Assembly (NCBI GenBank): GCA_025351615.1 | Contig: JANXVP010000025.1 | Coordinates: 1 to 11,795, forward strand | Source of the DNA: Ramlibacter sp. | GTDB taxonomy: Bacteria > Pseudomonadota > Gammaproteobacteria > Burkholderiales > Burkholderiaceae_C | Direction of reading: 5' to 3' | Length of the DNA stretch: 11,795 bases | Part shown: positions 1 to 7,614 of the stretch, in pieces | How positions within the stretch are numbered: position 1 is the stretch's first letter | Layout: every line of letters starts with the position of its first letter | The notes under the pieces: model-generated | The model's database searches: none | Seen by the model: the letters and a program-made list of their open reading frames with translations, nothing else | Told to the model about the DNA's origin: nothing | Translations under genes and position numbers: made by a program

Positions 1-1170
1 GTGGTTGTCCGCTTTGTGGAAGGCGGCATACACTTTCTTGGAATCGTGGCCACCACGGCGCAGGTCGAACACCTCTTCGTCGCTCATCTTGGCAACCATC
101 TCCAGCGTGCGCGGGTCTTTGCCGAAGAAATGCTTGCGTACGTACGCGCCGTCGTTGGCCTTCATGGCCTGGTAGTCGCCGTCCAGCGTGTCCATCATGA
201 CTTTGCGCAACGCGCCTTCCTTGTCACGGGCCAAGAGCGGATCCCACCCCGAGCCCCAGATCAGCTTGATGACATTCCAGCCCGCGCCACGGAACTCGCC
301 TTCGAGCTCCTGGATGATCTTGCCGTTGCCGCGCACCGGGCCGTCCAGGCGCTGCAGGTTGCAGTTGATGACGAAGATGAGATTGTCCAGGTTTTCGCGG
401 GCCGCCAGGCCGATGGCGCCCAACGATTCGACCTCGTCCATTTCGCCGTCGCCGCAGAAGACCCAGACCTTGCGGTTCTCGGTATTGGCAATGCCGCGGG
501 CATGCAAATACTTCAAAAAACGGGCCTGGTAGATGGCCATCAGCGGGCCAAGGCCCATGGACACAGTGGGGAACTGCCAGAACTCGGGCATCAGCTTGGG
601 GTGCGGGTAGCTGGACAGGCCCTTGCCATCCACCTCCTGGCGAAAGTTGAGCAACTGTTCTTCGGTCAAGCGGCCTTCCATGAAGGCGCGGGCATAAACA
701 CCGGGCGACACGTGGCCCTGGATGTAGAGGCAATCACCGCCGTGGCCTTCGCTCTCGGCGTGCCAGAAATGGTTGAAGCCGGCACCAAACAGGCTGGCCA
801 GTGACGCGAACGAACCAATGTGGCCGCCCAGGTCGCCGCCATCAACAGGGTGGTGACGGTTGGCCTTGACGACCATGGCCATGGCGTTCCAACGCATATA
901 GGCGCGCAGGCGCTCTTCGATTTCCAGGTTGCCGGGGGAACGTTCTTCTTGATCGGGCTCTATGGTGTTGACATAGCCGGTGGTGGCCGAGAACGGCATA
1001 TCGATACTCTTTTGGCGCGCATGCTCCAGCAGTTGCTCCAGTAAAAAGTGCGCCCGCTGCGGGCCTTCGGCCTCGATGACAGCGCTGAGCGCGTCCATCC
1101 ATTCGCGGGTTTCCTGGCTGTCCAGGTCTGGATTGGCGGCGCTGGCTGCACCGGGGGGAACTGCTGACAT
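1..1170 (-). CDS. aceE: Pyruvate dehydrogenase E1 component, homodimeric type (N-terminal part)
   Basis: This is the thiamine-diphosphate-dependent E1 subunit of the cytoplasmic pyruvate dehydrogenase complex, which decarboxylates pyruvate and passes the acetyl group to the E2 lipoyl domain. The first 390 codons are visible without a stop and the gene runs off the left edge; family members are about 890 residues. The thiamine-binding motif starts at GDGEMDE (residues 240-246) and ends at NCN (269-271), followed by LQRLDGP. GGHIGSF and QGHVSPG carry the histidines conserved in the E. coli enzyme. The start at 1170 is supported by a GAGGAG ribosome-binding site at 1179-1184, eight bases upstream, and by the usual family N-terminus reading QETREWMDALSAVIEAEGP. 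The gene diverges from a sensor kinase. The E2 and E3 genes would be expected beyond the left edge. Identification is very secure. Confidence 0.97.
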   Translation of the reverse strand, partial: MSAVPPGAASAANPDLDSQETREWMDALSAVIEAEGPQRAHFLLEQLLEHARQKSIDMPFSATTGYVNTIEPDQEERSPGNLEIEERLRAYMRWNAMAMVVKANRHHPVDGGDLGGHIGSFASLASLFGAGFNHFWHAESEGHGGDCLYIQGHVSPGVYARAFMEGRLTEEQLLNFRQEVDGKGLSSYPHPKLMPEFWQFPTVSMGLGPLMAIYQARFLKYLHARGIANTENRKVWVFCGDGEMDEVESLGAIGLAARENLDNLIFVINCNLQRLDGPVRGNGKIIQELEGEFRGAGWNVIKLIWGSGWDPLLARDKEGALRKVMMDTLDGDYQAMKANDGAYVRKHFFGKDPRTLEMVAKMSDEEVFDLRRGGHDSKKVYAAFHKADNH

Positions 1171-1226
1171 GGATGTGTCTCCTCGTTGTTTTGAAGCAAT
1201 TTAGTACGTTTTAGATCGTCTCACCT

Positions 1227-1255
1227 ATTTTCACACAACTATTTAAATATTTCAA
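1227..1255 (-). promoter_or_regulatory. Candidate sigma70 promoter of aceE
   Basis: Read on the minus strand, TTGAAA (1255-1250) is followed after exactly 17 bases by GAAAAT (1232-1227). These match five of six and four of six consensus positions. Transcription would start near 1220 and leave a leader of about 50 bases before the aceE start. The call is a by-eye motif match in an AT-rich gap, so a second weak pair further downstream (TTGTGT, 17 bases, TCTAAA) cannot be excluded. Confidence 0.45.
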
Positions 1256-1265
1256 GCAGTGCATA

Positions 1266-1293
1266 TTGATTTCATATTATGAATTACTAAAAA
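1266..1293 (+). promoter_or_regulatory. Weak candidate promoter of the sensor kinase operon
   Basis: TTGATT (1266-1271), a 16-base spacer and TAAAAA (1288-1293) form a weak sigma70-like pair, each matching four of six consensus positions. It would start transcription about 25-30 bases before the kinase start. The spacer contains the palindrome at 1271-1283, so a protein bound there could block or modulate this promoter. This is an inference from sequence alone. Confidence 0.27.
1271..1283. promoter_or_regulatory. 13-base palindrome, possible operator
   Basis: TTCATA, a central T, then TATGAA form a perfect inverted repeat with six-base arms in the divergent gap between aceE and the kinase gene. 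Size and symmetry suit a dimeric helix-turn-helix regulator. The downstream response regulator is one possible ligand, but nothing in the sequence assigns it. Such AT-rich palindromes also arise by chance. Confidence 0.3.
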
Positions 1294-1326
1294 TCATCGC
1301 GACAAGCACTCCCCTACACTAGCACC

Positions 1327-3864
1327 ATGCCCCTGCCCAAGTTGATTTCCTTGCCAAAGCCATTGGCTTTCAATACGGTGGACCGCGCGCGCCGCTGGTG
1401 GCACAGGCTGGCACCGCACCGCCAGGACCGGCTGGCGGTGCTGGCACCGTTGCTGGCCGTTTTGTTGTTTTTTGCTGCCATCGTGTCCGCGCTGGGCTAC
1501 CTGCGGCTGGAAGAAATCGACCGCGAGCAGCAAGCCGTCCAGCGTGATGTGGAATACACCCAGCAGCGCCTGCGACTGCGCCTGTTGGAACGCCAAGAAC
1601 AGCTCATGCGGATTGCGCGCGAGATATCCAACCGCGAAATGGATGTAGACGAGTTCCGCAACCGCTCCCGCGCCCTGCTCAACCAGTACCTGGAGCTTCA
1701 GGGTCTGGCCTGGATCGATGAACGAAGGCGGGTCAAGTCCGCGTTGGGTACGGCGGTGTTGGTGAGCAATCAATTGAATGCCAGCAGCGATGGTGCGCAG
1801 CGCAACGAAACCGTCAGCGGTTTCCTGGCCGCGCGCGAACTTCAACAGCCAGTTTACGTTCAGCCTCTGGGCACCGCGCACGACACGCCTTTGCTGCAAA
1901 TGCACCTGCCGCTGACCGATCGCACCCGGTTCGCCGGCGTGCTGCTGGCGGAATATTCGGTCGATGGCCTCTACCGCTACGGCGTGCCCAACGAGGTGAC
2001 GTCGCGCTACGCTGTGTCACTGCAAGACGCCAAGGGGAACCTGCTGGCCGGTATCGCACTGCCCGCCACCAAGACGGTCAAAAACCTGTTGCCATGGACC
2101 GGTCCGACCAGCGAATACGCGATGCCGGTATCTCCCGTTGGCAGTGCCCTGGTGGTGCGTGGCCAAGCCTACCGGGCGTCACTGGGCGTTATCGGCAGCG
2201 GCTTGTTCTGGGTGGTTACCACCTTGAGTGTGATGACCGCCTGGATGCTGATCGCCAACTGGCGCCACACCCGCCGTCGTATGCAGGCACAGCAAGCGCT
2301 GATTTCAGAGACCACGTTTCGCCGTGCCATGGAGAACTCCATGCTGACCGGCATGCGGGCCATGGATTTGCAAGGTCGTATCACGTACGTCAACGCCGCG
2401 TTCTGTCAGATGACCGGATGGACCGAACCCGAATTGGTCGGCCGCACCGCCCCCTTCCCCTACTGGCCCGAGGACGACCGCGAACACTTGCACTCACTGC
2501 TGGGCGAAGAGCTGTCGGGCAAGAGCACGCCCGGTGGCATACAGGTACGGGTCAAACGCCGGGACAACACGCTTTTTGACGCCCGCCTGTATGTGTCTCC
2601 ACTCATTGATGCGGTGGGCAAGCAGACCGGCTGGATGACCTCCATGACCGACATCACCGAGCCCAACCGCGTACGCGAGCAGTTGTCGGCCTCGCACGAG
2701 CGTTTCACCACCGTTCTGGAGGCGTTGGACGCCTCCATCTCGGTGGCACCGCTGGGCAGTGACGAACTGCTGTTTGCCAACAAACTGTACCGCCAGTGGT
2801 TTGGCTTGCAAGCCAACGGCCACTTGCAACTGGTCGCACAGGCTGGCGTGCCGCAGGCCCCGCCCAATGACGAGTCCACCGACAGCGTGGACTCCTTTGC
2901 GGGAATGCCTACCGGCGCCCTGCCCGACACTGAAACTGAGAGTGCGGAGATCTTCATCCCCGACCTGGAGCGGTGGCTGGAGGTGCGAACCCGCTACCTC
3001 AGCTGGGTCGACGGCCGCTTGGCGCAAATGGTCATTGCCACCGACATCACCTCTCGCCGCCTGACCGAAGAACAGGCCGCAAGCCAAACGGAACGCGCGC
3101 AGACCGCAAGCCGCCTGATCACCATGGGTGAAATGGCGTCCAGCGTAGCCCATGAACTGAACCAGCCGCTGACCGCCATCAACAACTACTGCAACGGCAT
3201 GGTGTCACGCATCAAGGCACAGCAGATCACCGAAGAAGACCTGCTGGGCGCGTTGGAAAAAACAGCCAAACAGGCCCAGCGCGCCGGCCAGATCATCCAC
3301 CGCATACGCTCGTTCGTGAAGCGCAGCGAACCCAATCGCACGCTCTCCGACGTGACCCTGATGGTGAACGAGGCGGTGGAGCTGGCAGACATCGAGCTGC
3401 GCCGCCGCAACGTGCGGCTGTCGCACTATGTCGCTGCGCGCCTGCCGACGCTGCTGGTGGATCCGATCCTGATCGAGCAGGTGCTGGTCAACCTGCTGAA
3501 GAACGCGGCCGAATCGATCGACAACGCGCAGCGGCCGACAGCCCGCCGCACCGTGGAGCTCATGGTGGTTCCCAAGCAGGTGCAGGGCCAGCCGGCGGTG
3601 GAGTTTTCCGTGCAGGACTCCGGTGCCGGTCTGGCCCCCGAGGTGATGGACCGGCTGTACGAGGCCTTCTTCTCGACCAAGGTGGAAGGCATGGGGATCG
3701 GCCTGAACCTGTGCCGGACCATCGTCGAATCGCACCAAGGCAGGATGCAGGCGGAGAACCTCTACAATGGTTTGGAAGTTTCCGGCTGCCGTTTTTCCTT
3801 CTGGATTCCGGTGTCCAGCGCGACAAATCCCAGACTCAACAACAACGCAGGAGTGACTGCATGA
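1327..3864 (+). CDS. Membrane-bound double-PAS sensor histidine kinase
   Basis: This is a probable inner-membrane sensor kinase of 845 residues that phosphorylates the regulator encoded just downstream. A basic N-terminus leads to membrane segment 1 (about 36-59). A periplasmic region (60-284) follows, with a Glu/Arg/Gln-rich helical start of coiled-coil type, then membrane segment 2 (about 286-310). In the cytoplasm there are two PAS domains (about 330-447 and 455-577; the first has YVNAAFCQMTGW and ends in a PAC-like MTDIT). The dimerisation domain holds the phosphoacceptor His609 in VAHELNQP. The ATPase domain has Asn726 (N box), DSGAG (764-768, G1) and GMGIGL (788-793, G2). H-box type and domain order resemble FixL/DctB-like kinases. 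No start codon lies upstream in frame before the stop at 1288, yet no clear ribosome-binding site precedes 1327. The stimulus is not evident. Codon usage changes in the last quarter of the gene. Confidence 0.93.
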   Translation: MPLPKLISLPKPLAFNTVDRARRWWHRLAPHRQDRLAVLAPLLAVLLFFAAIVSALGYLRLEEIDREQQAVQRDVEYTQQRLRLRLLERQEQLMRIAREISNREMDVDEFRNRSRALLNQYLELQGLAWIDERRRVKSALGTAVLVSNQLNASSDGAQRNETVSGFLAARELQQPVYVQPLGTAHDTPLLQMHLPLTDRTRFAGVLLAEYSVDGLYRYGVPNEVTSRYAVSLQDAKGNLLAGIALPATKTVKNLLPWTGPTSEYAMPVSPVGSALVVRGQAYRASLGVIGSGLFWVVTTLSVMTAWMLIANWRHTRRRMQAQQALISETTFRRAMENSMLTGMRAMDLQGRITYVNAAFCQMTGWTEPELVGRTAPFPYWPEDDREHLHSLLGEELSGKSTPGGIQVRVKRRDNTLFDARLYVSPLIDAVGKQTGWMTSMTDITEPNRVREQLSASHERFTTVLEALDASISVAPLGSDELLFANKLYRQWFGLQANGHLQLVAQAGVPQAPPNDESTDSVDSFAGMPTGALPDTETESAEIFIPDLERWLEVRTRYLSWVDGRLAQMVIATDITSRRLTEEQAASQTERAQTASRLITMGEMASSVAHELNQPLTAINNYCNGMVSRIKAQQITEEDLLGALEKTAKQAQRAGQIIHRIRSFVKRSEPNRTLSDVTLMVNEAVELADIELRRRNVRLSHYVAARLPTLLVDPILIEQVLVNLLKNAAESIDNAQRPTARRTVELMVVPKQVQGQPAVEFSVQDSGAGLAPEVMDRLYEAFFSTKVEGMGIGLNLCRTIVESHQGRMQAENLYNGLEVSGCRFSFWIPVSSATNPRLNNNAGVTA

Positions 3865-3887
3865 GCCGCACGGCCGTCCACGAATGA
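3849..3887 (+). promoter_or_regulatory. Coupling mini-ORF and its ribosome-binding site between kinase and regulator
   Basis: AGGAG (3849-3853) lies seven bases before an ATG at 3861 that overlaps the kinase stop as ATGA. That ATG opens an 8-codon frame reading MSRTAVHE, whose TGA (3885-3887) overlaps the regulator's ATG (3884) as a second ATGA. The regulator start itself has no ribosome-binding site nearby. The simplest reading is that ribosomes load at 3861 and re-initiate at 3884. Alternatively it is the remnant of an N-terminal extension lost by a one-base frameshift, since 3861 and 3884 are 23 bases apart. Whether the peptide itself matters is unknown. Confidence 0.5.
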
Positions 3888-4510
3888 GCTTGATTCCCAA
3901 AAAAGGCACGGTCTATGTCGTCGACGACGACGAGGCGGTCCGCGATTCGCTCCAGTGGCTGCTGGAGGGCAAGGACTACCGGGTCCGCTGTTTCGACTCG
4001 GCGGAGTCTTTCCTGTCGCGCTACGATCCGCGTGAAGTTGCCTGCCTGATCGTCGACATCCGCATGGCCGGCATGACCGGGCTCGAGCTGCAGGACCGCC
4101 TGCTGGAACGCAAGTCGCCGCTGCCGATCGTTTTCATCACCGGCCACGGCGACGTCCCGATGGCCGTCAACACGATGAAGAAGGGCGCGATGGACTTCAT
4201 CCAGAAGCCGTTCAAGGAAGACGAGCTGGTCAACCTGGTCGAGCGCATGCTCGACCACGCCAAGGGCGCTTTCGCCGAATACCAGAGTGCGGCCAGCCGC
4301 GATGCCCTGCTGTCGAAACTGACGTCCCGCGAGGCCCAGGTGCTGGAGCGCATCGTCGCCGGGCGGCTGAACAAGCAGATCGCGGACGACCTGGGCATCA
4401 GCATCAAGACGGTGGAGGCGCACCGCGCCAACATCATGGAGAAGCTCAATGCCAACACGGTGGCTGACCTGCTCAAGATCGCGCTCGGACAGAACGCGCA
4501 GAAGGCCTGA
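3884..4510 (+). CDS. FixJ/LuxR-type two-component response regulator
   Basis: This is a 208-residue cytoplasmic DNA-binding response regulator, the likely partner of the kinase immediately upstream. The receiver domain (about 8-125) has the acidic pocket Asp14-Asp16, phosphoacceptor Asp58 in LIVDIRM, Thr86 in FITGHGD and Lys108 in QKPF, all the residues expected of an active receiver. A short linker leads to a LuxR/GerE helix-turn-helix (about 142-202) with LTSREAQVLE, the recognition helix region SIKTVEAHRANIMEKL, and a final dimerisation helix. Length and domain order are those of FixJ, TodT and similar regulators. The start at 3884 precedes the receiver's first strand by eight residues and overlaps the stop of the 8-codon frame from 3861, implying translational coupling. 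Targets are not shown by sequence; the divergent aceE gene is a reasonable guess. Confidence 0.93.
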   Translation: MSLIPKKGTVYVVDDDEAVRDSLQWLLEGKDYRVRCFDSAESFLSRYDPREVACLIVDIRMAGMTGLELQDRLLERKSPLPIVFITGHGDVPMAVNTMKKGAMDFIQKPFKEDELVNLVERMLDHAKGAFAEYQSAASRDALLSKLTSREAQVLERIVAGRLNKQIADDLGISIKTVEAHRANIMEKLNANTVADLLKIALGQNAQKA

Positions 4511-4608
4511 TCCGGGCGCAGAGAAATCACCGCTTGTACTGAGCCCGCAAGGTCTGCTGCGCTCCCTGCGTTTTCGGGGCCGCCTCTGCGGTGAATGACT
4601 TCCTCCCC
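4511..4608 (+). other. 98-base gap before folD with inverted repeats
   Basis: This gap separates the regulator stop from the chosen folD start. TCACCGC (4527-4533) could pair with GCGGTGA (4588-4594), while a local hairpin CCGC-CTCT-GCGG (4580-4591) competes for the same 3' arm. I see no convincing promoter, no terminator with a proper U-tract, and no match to a riboswitch that I know. It may simply be a leader or spacer. Confidence 0.3.
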
Positions 4609-5472
4609 ATGACAGCACAAATCATCGACGGCAACGCACTGGCGCGGCAGATTCGCGCCGACGTCGCGCACCGCACTGCGGCACTGAAAGCAGCCGGGAT
4701 CGCGCCGAGCCTGGCGATCATCCTGGTCGGCGACGACCCGGCCAGCCAGGTTTACACCAGGCACAAGGTCAACGACAGCATCGAGACCGGCTTGCACGCG
4801 GCGCTGGAGCGCTACCCAGTCAATCTGCCCGAGGCCGACCTGCTGCGGCGGATCGATGTTCTGAACCAGGACCCGACCGTGCACGCAATCCTGGTACAGC
4901 TGCCTTTGCCCGGGCACATGGATTCCGGCAAGGTGATCCAGGCGATCGCGCCCGACAAGGACGTTGATGGATTCAACGTCGCCAGCGCCGGCGCCCTGAT
5001 GGTCGGACGTCCGGGCTTCCGTCCTTGCACTCCCTACGGTTGCATGAAGATGCTGGAAGCCATCGGTTGCGAGCTCAAGGGCAAACATGCCGTGGTGATC
5101 GGCCGCAGCAATATCGTAGGCAAGCCGATGGCCCTGATGCTGCTGGCACAAAACGCCACGGTGACGATCTGCCACAGCGCGACCCGCGATCTGAAGGCGC
5201 TGACGCGGCAGGCCGACGTGGTGGTCGCCGCCGTCGGCAAGCGGAAGATGCTGAGCGCGGACATGGTGAAGCCCGGCGCTGTCGTGATCGACGTCGGCAT
5301 GAACCGTACCGAGCAGGGCAAGCTCTGCGGCGACGTCGATTTCGACGGTGTCAAGGAAGTCGCCGGCTGGATCACGCCGGTTCCGGGTGGGGTCGGCCCC
5401 ATGACGCGCGCCATGTTGCTGGTCAACACGCTGGAGGCTGCTGAGCGCTCAGCCAGCAATCGGGGCCATTGA
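4609..5472 (+). CDS. folD: Bifunctional methylene-THF dehydrogenase / methenyl-THF cyclohydrolase
   Basis: FolD is the cytoplasmic enzyme that interconverts 5,10-methylene-, methenyl- and 10-formyl-tetrahydrofolate using NADP, supplying one-carbon units for purines and formyl-Met. The 287-residue product matches the E. coli length (288). Catalytic motifs are [14 protein letters not shown] with Tyr49 and Lys53, VQLPLP (96-101), and KDVDGFN with Asp120. The NADP-binding part shows GRSNIVGKP (165-173) and CHSAT, and the C-terminal signature is [11 protein letters not shown] (256-266). An in-frame GTG exists at 4591, but ATG 4609 gives the usual family N-terminus ([17 protein letters not shown]), so it is preferred; the upstream ribosome-binding site is poor either way. 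It may be cotranscribed with the kinase and regulator genes or have its own start in the 98-base gap. Confidence 0.97.
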   Translation: MTAQIIDGNALARQIRADVAHRTAALKAAGIAPSLAIILVGDDPASQVYTRHKVNDSIETGLHAALERYPVNLPEADLLRRIDVLNQDPTVHAILVQLPLPGHMDSGKVIQAIAPDKDVDGFNVASAGALMVGRPGFRPCTPYGCMKMLEAIGCELKGKHAVVIGRSNIVGKPMALMLLAQNATVTICHSATRDLKALTRQADVVVAAVGKRKMLSADMVKPGAVVIDVGMNRTEQGKLCGDVDFDGVKEVAGWITPVPGGVGPMTRAMLLVNTLEAAERSASNRGH

Positions 5473-5528
5473 GAGGATTGATGCGCGGGGCCGGTTGAAT
5501 TGCGCCGCGCTGTCGCAAAATGCAGCGC

Positions 5529-7580
5529 ATGAGCAATCCACTTCTCGACTTCGACAACCTTCCCCTGTTCGACCAGATTCAGCCGGCGCAGGTGGCACCC
5601 GCGCTGGACGTGCTGCTGGCGGCCGCCAACAAGGCCTTGGAGCGGGTCACGCAGCCGGACTTTCCCTCGCGCTGGGACGAGATCGCCAGGGTGCTGGACA
5701 CATCCACCGAACGCCTGGGCCGCGCCTGGGGCGCCGTGAGTCATCTCAACAGCGTGGCCGACACCCCCGAATTGCGGGCAGCCTACAACGATGCGCTTCC
5801 CCGCGTCACCGAATTCTGGACGCGACTGGGGGCAGACGAGCGCCTGTACGCCAAGTACAAGGCGATCGACCCGGCCTCGCTGAACCCCGAACAGCGCCAG
5901 GCCCACAAAAACGCGATTCGCAATTTCGTCCTCTCGGGCGCCGAACTCACCGGGCAAGCCAAGGACCGGTTCTCGCGCATCCAGGAGCGACAGGCGGAAT
6001 TGAGCCAGAAATTCAGCGAAAACTCGCTGGACGCCACCGATGCCTATGCGTACTACGCCCAGGATGGCGAACTCGGTGGCGTGCCCGCCGACGTGATGCA
6101 TGCTGCGCGAGCCGCCGCCGAAGCTGAGGGCAAGAGCGGTTACAAGCTGACTCTGAAGATGCCCAGCTACCTGCCCGTCATGCAGTTCGCCCACAGCAGC
6201 AAGCTGCGCGAAACGCTGTACCGCGCCTACGTCACCCGGGCCAGCGACCAGGGCGACCTGAAGTTCGACAACAGCGCGCTGATCCGGGACATCCTGGCCC
6301 TGCGCCGCGAGGAAGCCCAGCTCCTGGGGTACCGCAACTTCGGCGAAGTTTCGGTGGTGGCGAAGATGGCCGAGTCGCCCAGCCAGGTGATCGGCTTCCT
6401 GCGCGACCTTGCCGCGAAGGCGAGGCCGTACGGCGAGAAAGACGTCGCCGACATGCGCGCCTTTGCCGCGCAGCACCTGAAAATGGATAGCCCGCAGGCC
6501 TGGGACTGGCCTTACATCGGCGAAAAGCTCAAGGAGGCGCGCTACTCGTTCAGCGAACAGGAGGTCAAGCAGTACTTCACCGCGCCCAAGGTGCTGGCCG
6601 GCCTGTTCAAGATCGTCGAGACGCTGTTCGAAGTGACGATCCGGCGGGACGTGGCGCCGGTGTGGAACGCTGGCGTGGAGTTTTACCGGATCGAGCGGAC
6701 CGTTGCCGGCGCGGGCGACCTCGCTTTGCCGACGCAACTGGTCGGGCAGTTCTACCTCGATCCTTCCGCCCGTACCGGCAAGCGCGGCGGCGCGTGGATG
6801 GACGATGTGCGGGCGCGCTGGCTGCGACCCGACACCGGCCAGCTGCAGACACCCGTGGCCCACCTGGTCTGCAACTTCGCGGATGGTGTCGACGGCAAGC
6901 CGCCGCTGCTCACGCACGACGACGTGACCACGTTGTTCCACGAATTCGGCCACGGCTTGCACCATATGCTGACCCAGGTCAATGAGCACGACGTGTCCGG
7001 CATCAGCGGAGTCGAATGGGATGCCGTGGAGTTGCCCAGCCAGTTCATGGAGAATTTCGCCTGGGAGTGGGACGTGCTCAAGCACATGACGGCCCACGTC
7101 GACACCGGCGCCCCGCTGCCGCGCGAGCTGTTCGACAAGATGCTGGCCGCCCGCAACTTCCAGAGCGGTCTGCAAACGCTGCGGCAGATCGAGTTTTCGC
7201 TGTTCGACATGCTGTTGCATACCGACCACGATCCCCTGCAGGATTTCATGCCTCTCTTGTCCCAGGTGCGGCAGGAAATCGCCGTGTTGCAGCCGCCGGC
7301 TTTCAGCCGCACCGCCCATACCTTCAGCCACATCTTCGCGGGCGGGTACGCGGCCGGGTACTACAGCTACAAATGGGCTGAAGTGCTTTCCGCAGATGCC
7401 TATGCGGCCTTTGAGGAAACTGCGGGTAAAGACGGTGCGCCGAATGTCGAAACCGGGCGAAAATACCGCCAGGCCATTCTCGAAGCCGGCGGCAGCAGAC
7501 CGGCGATGGAATCGTTCAAGGCTTTTCGGGGCCGCGAACCGTCGCTCGACGCCTTGCTTCGGCACCAGGGCATGGCCTGA
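5529..7580 (+). CDS. prlC: M3-family zinc oligopeptidase (oligopeptidase A type)
   Basis: This is a predicted cytoplasmic zinc metallopeptidase that degrades short peptides, in E. coli including cleaved signal peptides. Its 683 residues match oligopeptidase A (680). The zinc site is HEFGH (471-475), in the context TTLFHEFGHGLHHML. The third ligand Glu501 lies in WDAVELPSQFMENFAWE, the classic second M3 motif. The substrate-binding tail motif FSHIFAGGYAAGYYSYKWAE is present near the C-terminus. No signal peptide is seen. ATG 5529 gives the typical N-terminus MSNPLLDF; an in-frame ATG at 5520 would add three residues, and neither has a clear ribosome-binding site. The gene starts 56 bases after folD and ends 34 bases before the glutaredoxin-like gene, so a shared transcript is plausible although the functions are unrelated. 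The family is certain; prlC rather than a close M3 relative is likely. Confidence 0.94.
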   Translation: MSNPLLDFDNLPLFDQIQPAQVAPALDVLLAAANKALERVTQPDFPSRWDEIARVLDTSTERLGRAWGAVSHLNSVADTPELRAAYNDALPRVTEFWTRLGADERLYAKYKAIDPASLNPEQRQAHKNAIRNFVLSGAELTGQAKDRFSRIQERQAELSQKFSENSLDATDAYAYYAQDGELGGVPADVMHAARAAAEAEGKSGYKLTLKMPSYLPVMQFAHSSKLRETLYRAYVTRASDQGDLKFDNSALIRDILALRREEAQLLGYRNFGEVSVVAKMAESPSQVIGFLRDLAAKARPYGEKDVADMRAFAAQHLKMDSPQAWDWPYIGEKLKEARYSFSEQEVKQYFTAPKVLAGLFKIVETLFEVTIRRDVAPVWNAGVEFYRIERTVAGAGDLALPTQLVGQFYLDPSARTGKRGGAWMDDVRARWLRPDTGQLQTPVAHLVCNFADGVDGKPPLLTHDDVTTLFHEFGHGLHHMLTQVNEHDVSGISGVEWDAVELPSQFMENFAWEWDVLKHMTAHVDTGAPLPRELFDKMLAARNFQSGLQTLRQIEFSLFDMLLHTDHDPLQDFMPLLSQVRQEIAVLQPPAFSRTAHTFSHIFAGGYAAGYYSYKWAEVLSADAYAAFEETAGKDGAPNVETGRKYRQAILEAGGSRPAMESFKAFRGREPSLDALLRHQGMA

Positions 7581-7614
7581 AGTCTTCGTTTTCTGACCGA
7601 TGGAGTTTTGCCCC

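Noticed and set aside
1..804. A 267-codon plus-strand open frame opposite aceE.
   Set aside because: Antisense to a highly conserved enzyme; the translation resembles no family.
1241..1248. ATTTAAAT palindrome in the aceE/kinase gap.
   Set aside because: It is only eight AT bases and falls within the spacer of the aceE promoter candidate; too common to call an operator.
3836..5175. Overlapping minus-strand frames opposite the regulator and folD genes (3836-4618 and 4021-5175).
   Set aside because: Both coincide with intact plus-strand genes whose active-site motifs are complete; the antisense products have no motifs.
5483..5510. Inverted repeat GCGCGG / CCGCGC between folD and the peptidase gene, considered as a terminator.
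   Set aside because: The loop is 16 bases and no T-tract follows; short GC palindromes are expected by chance here.
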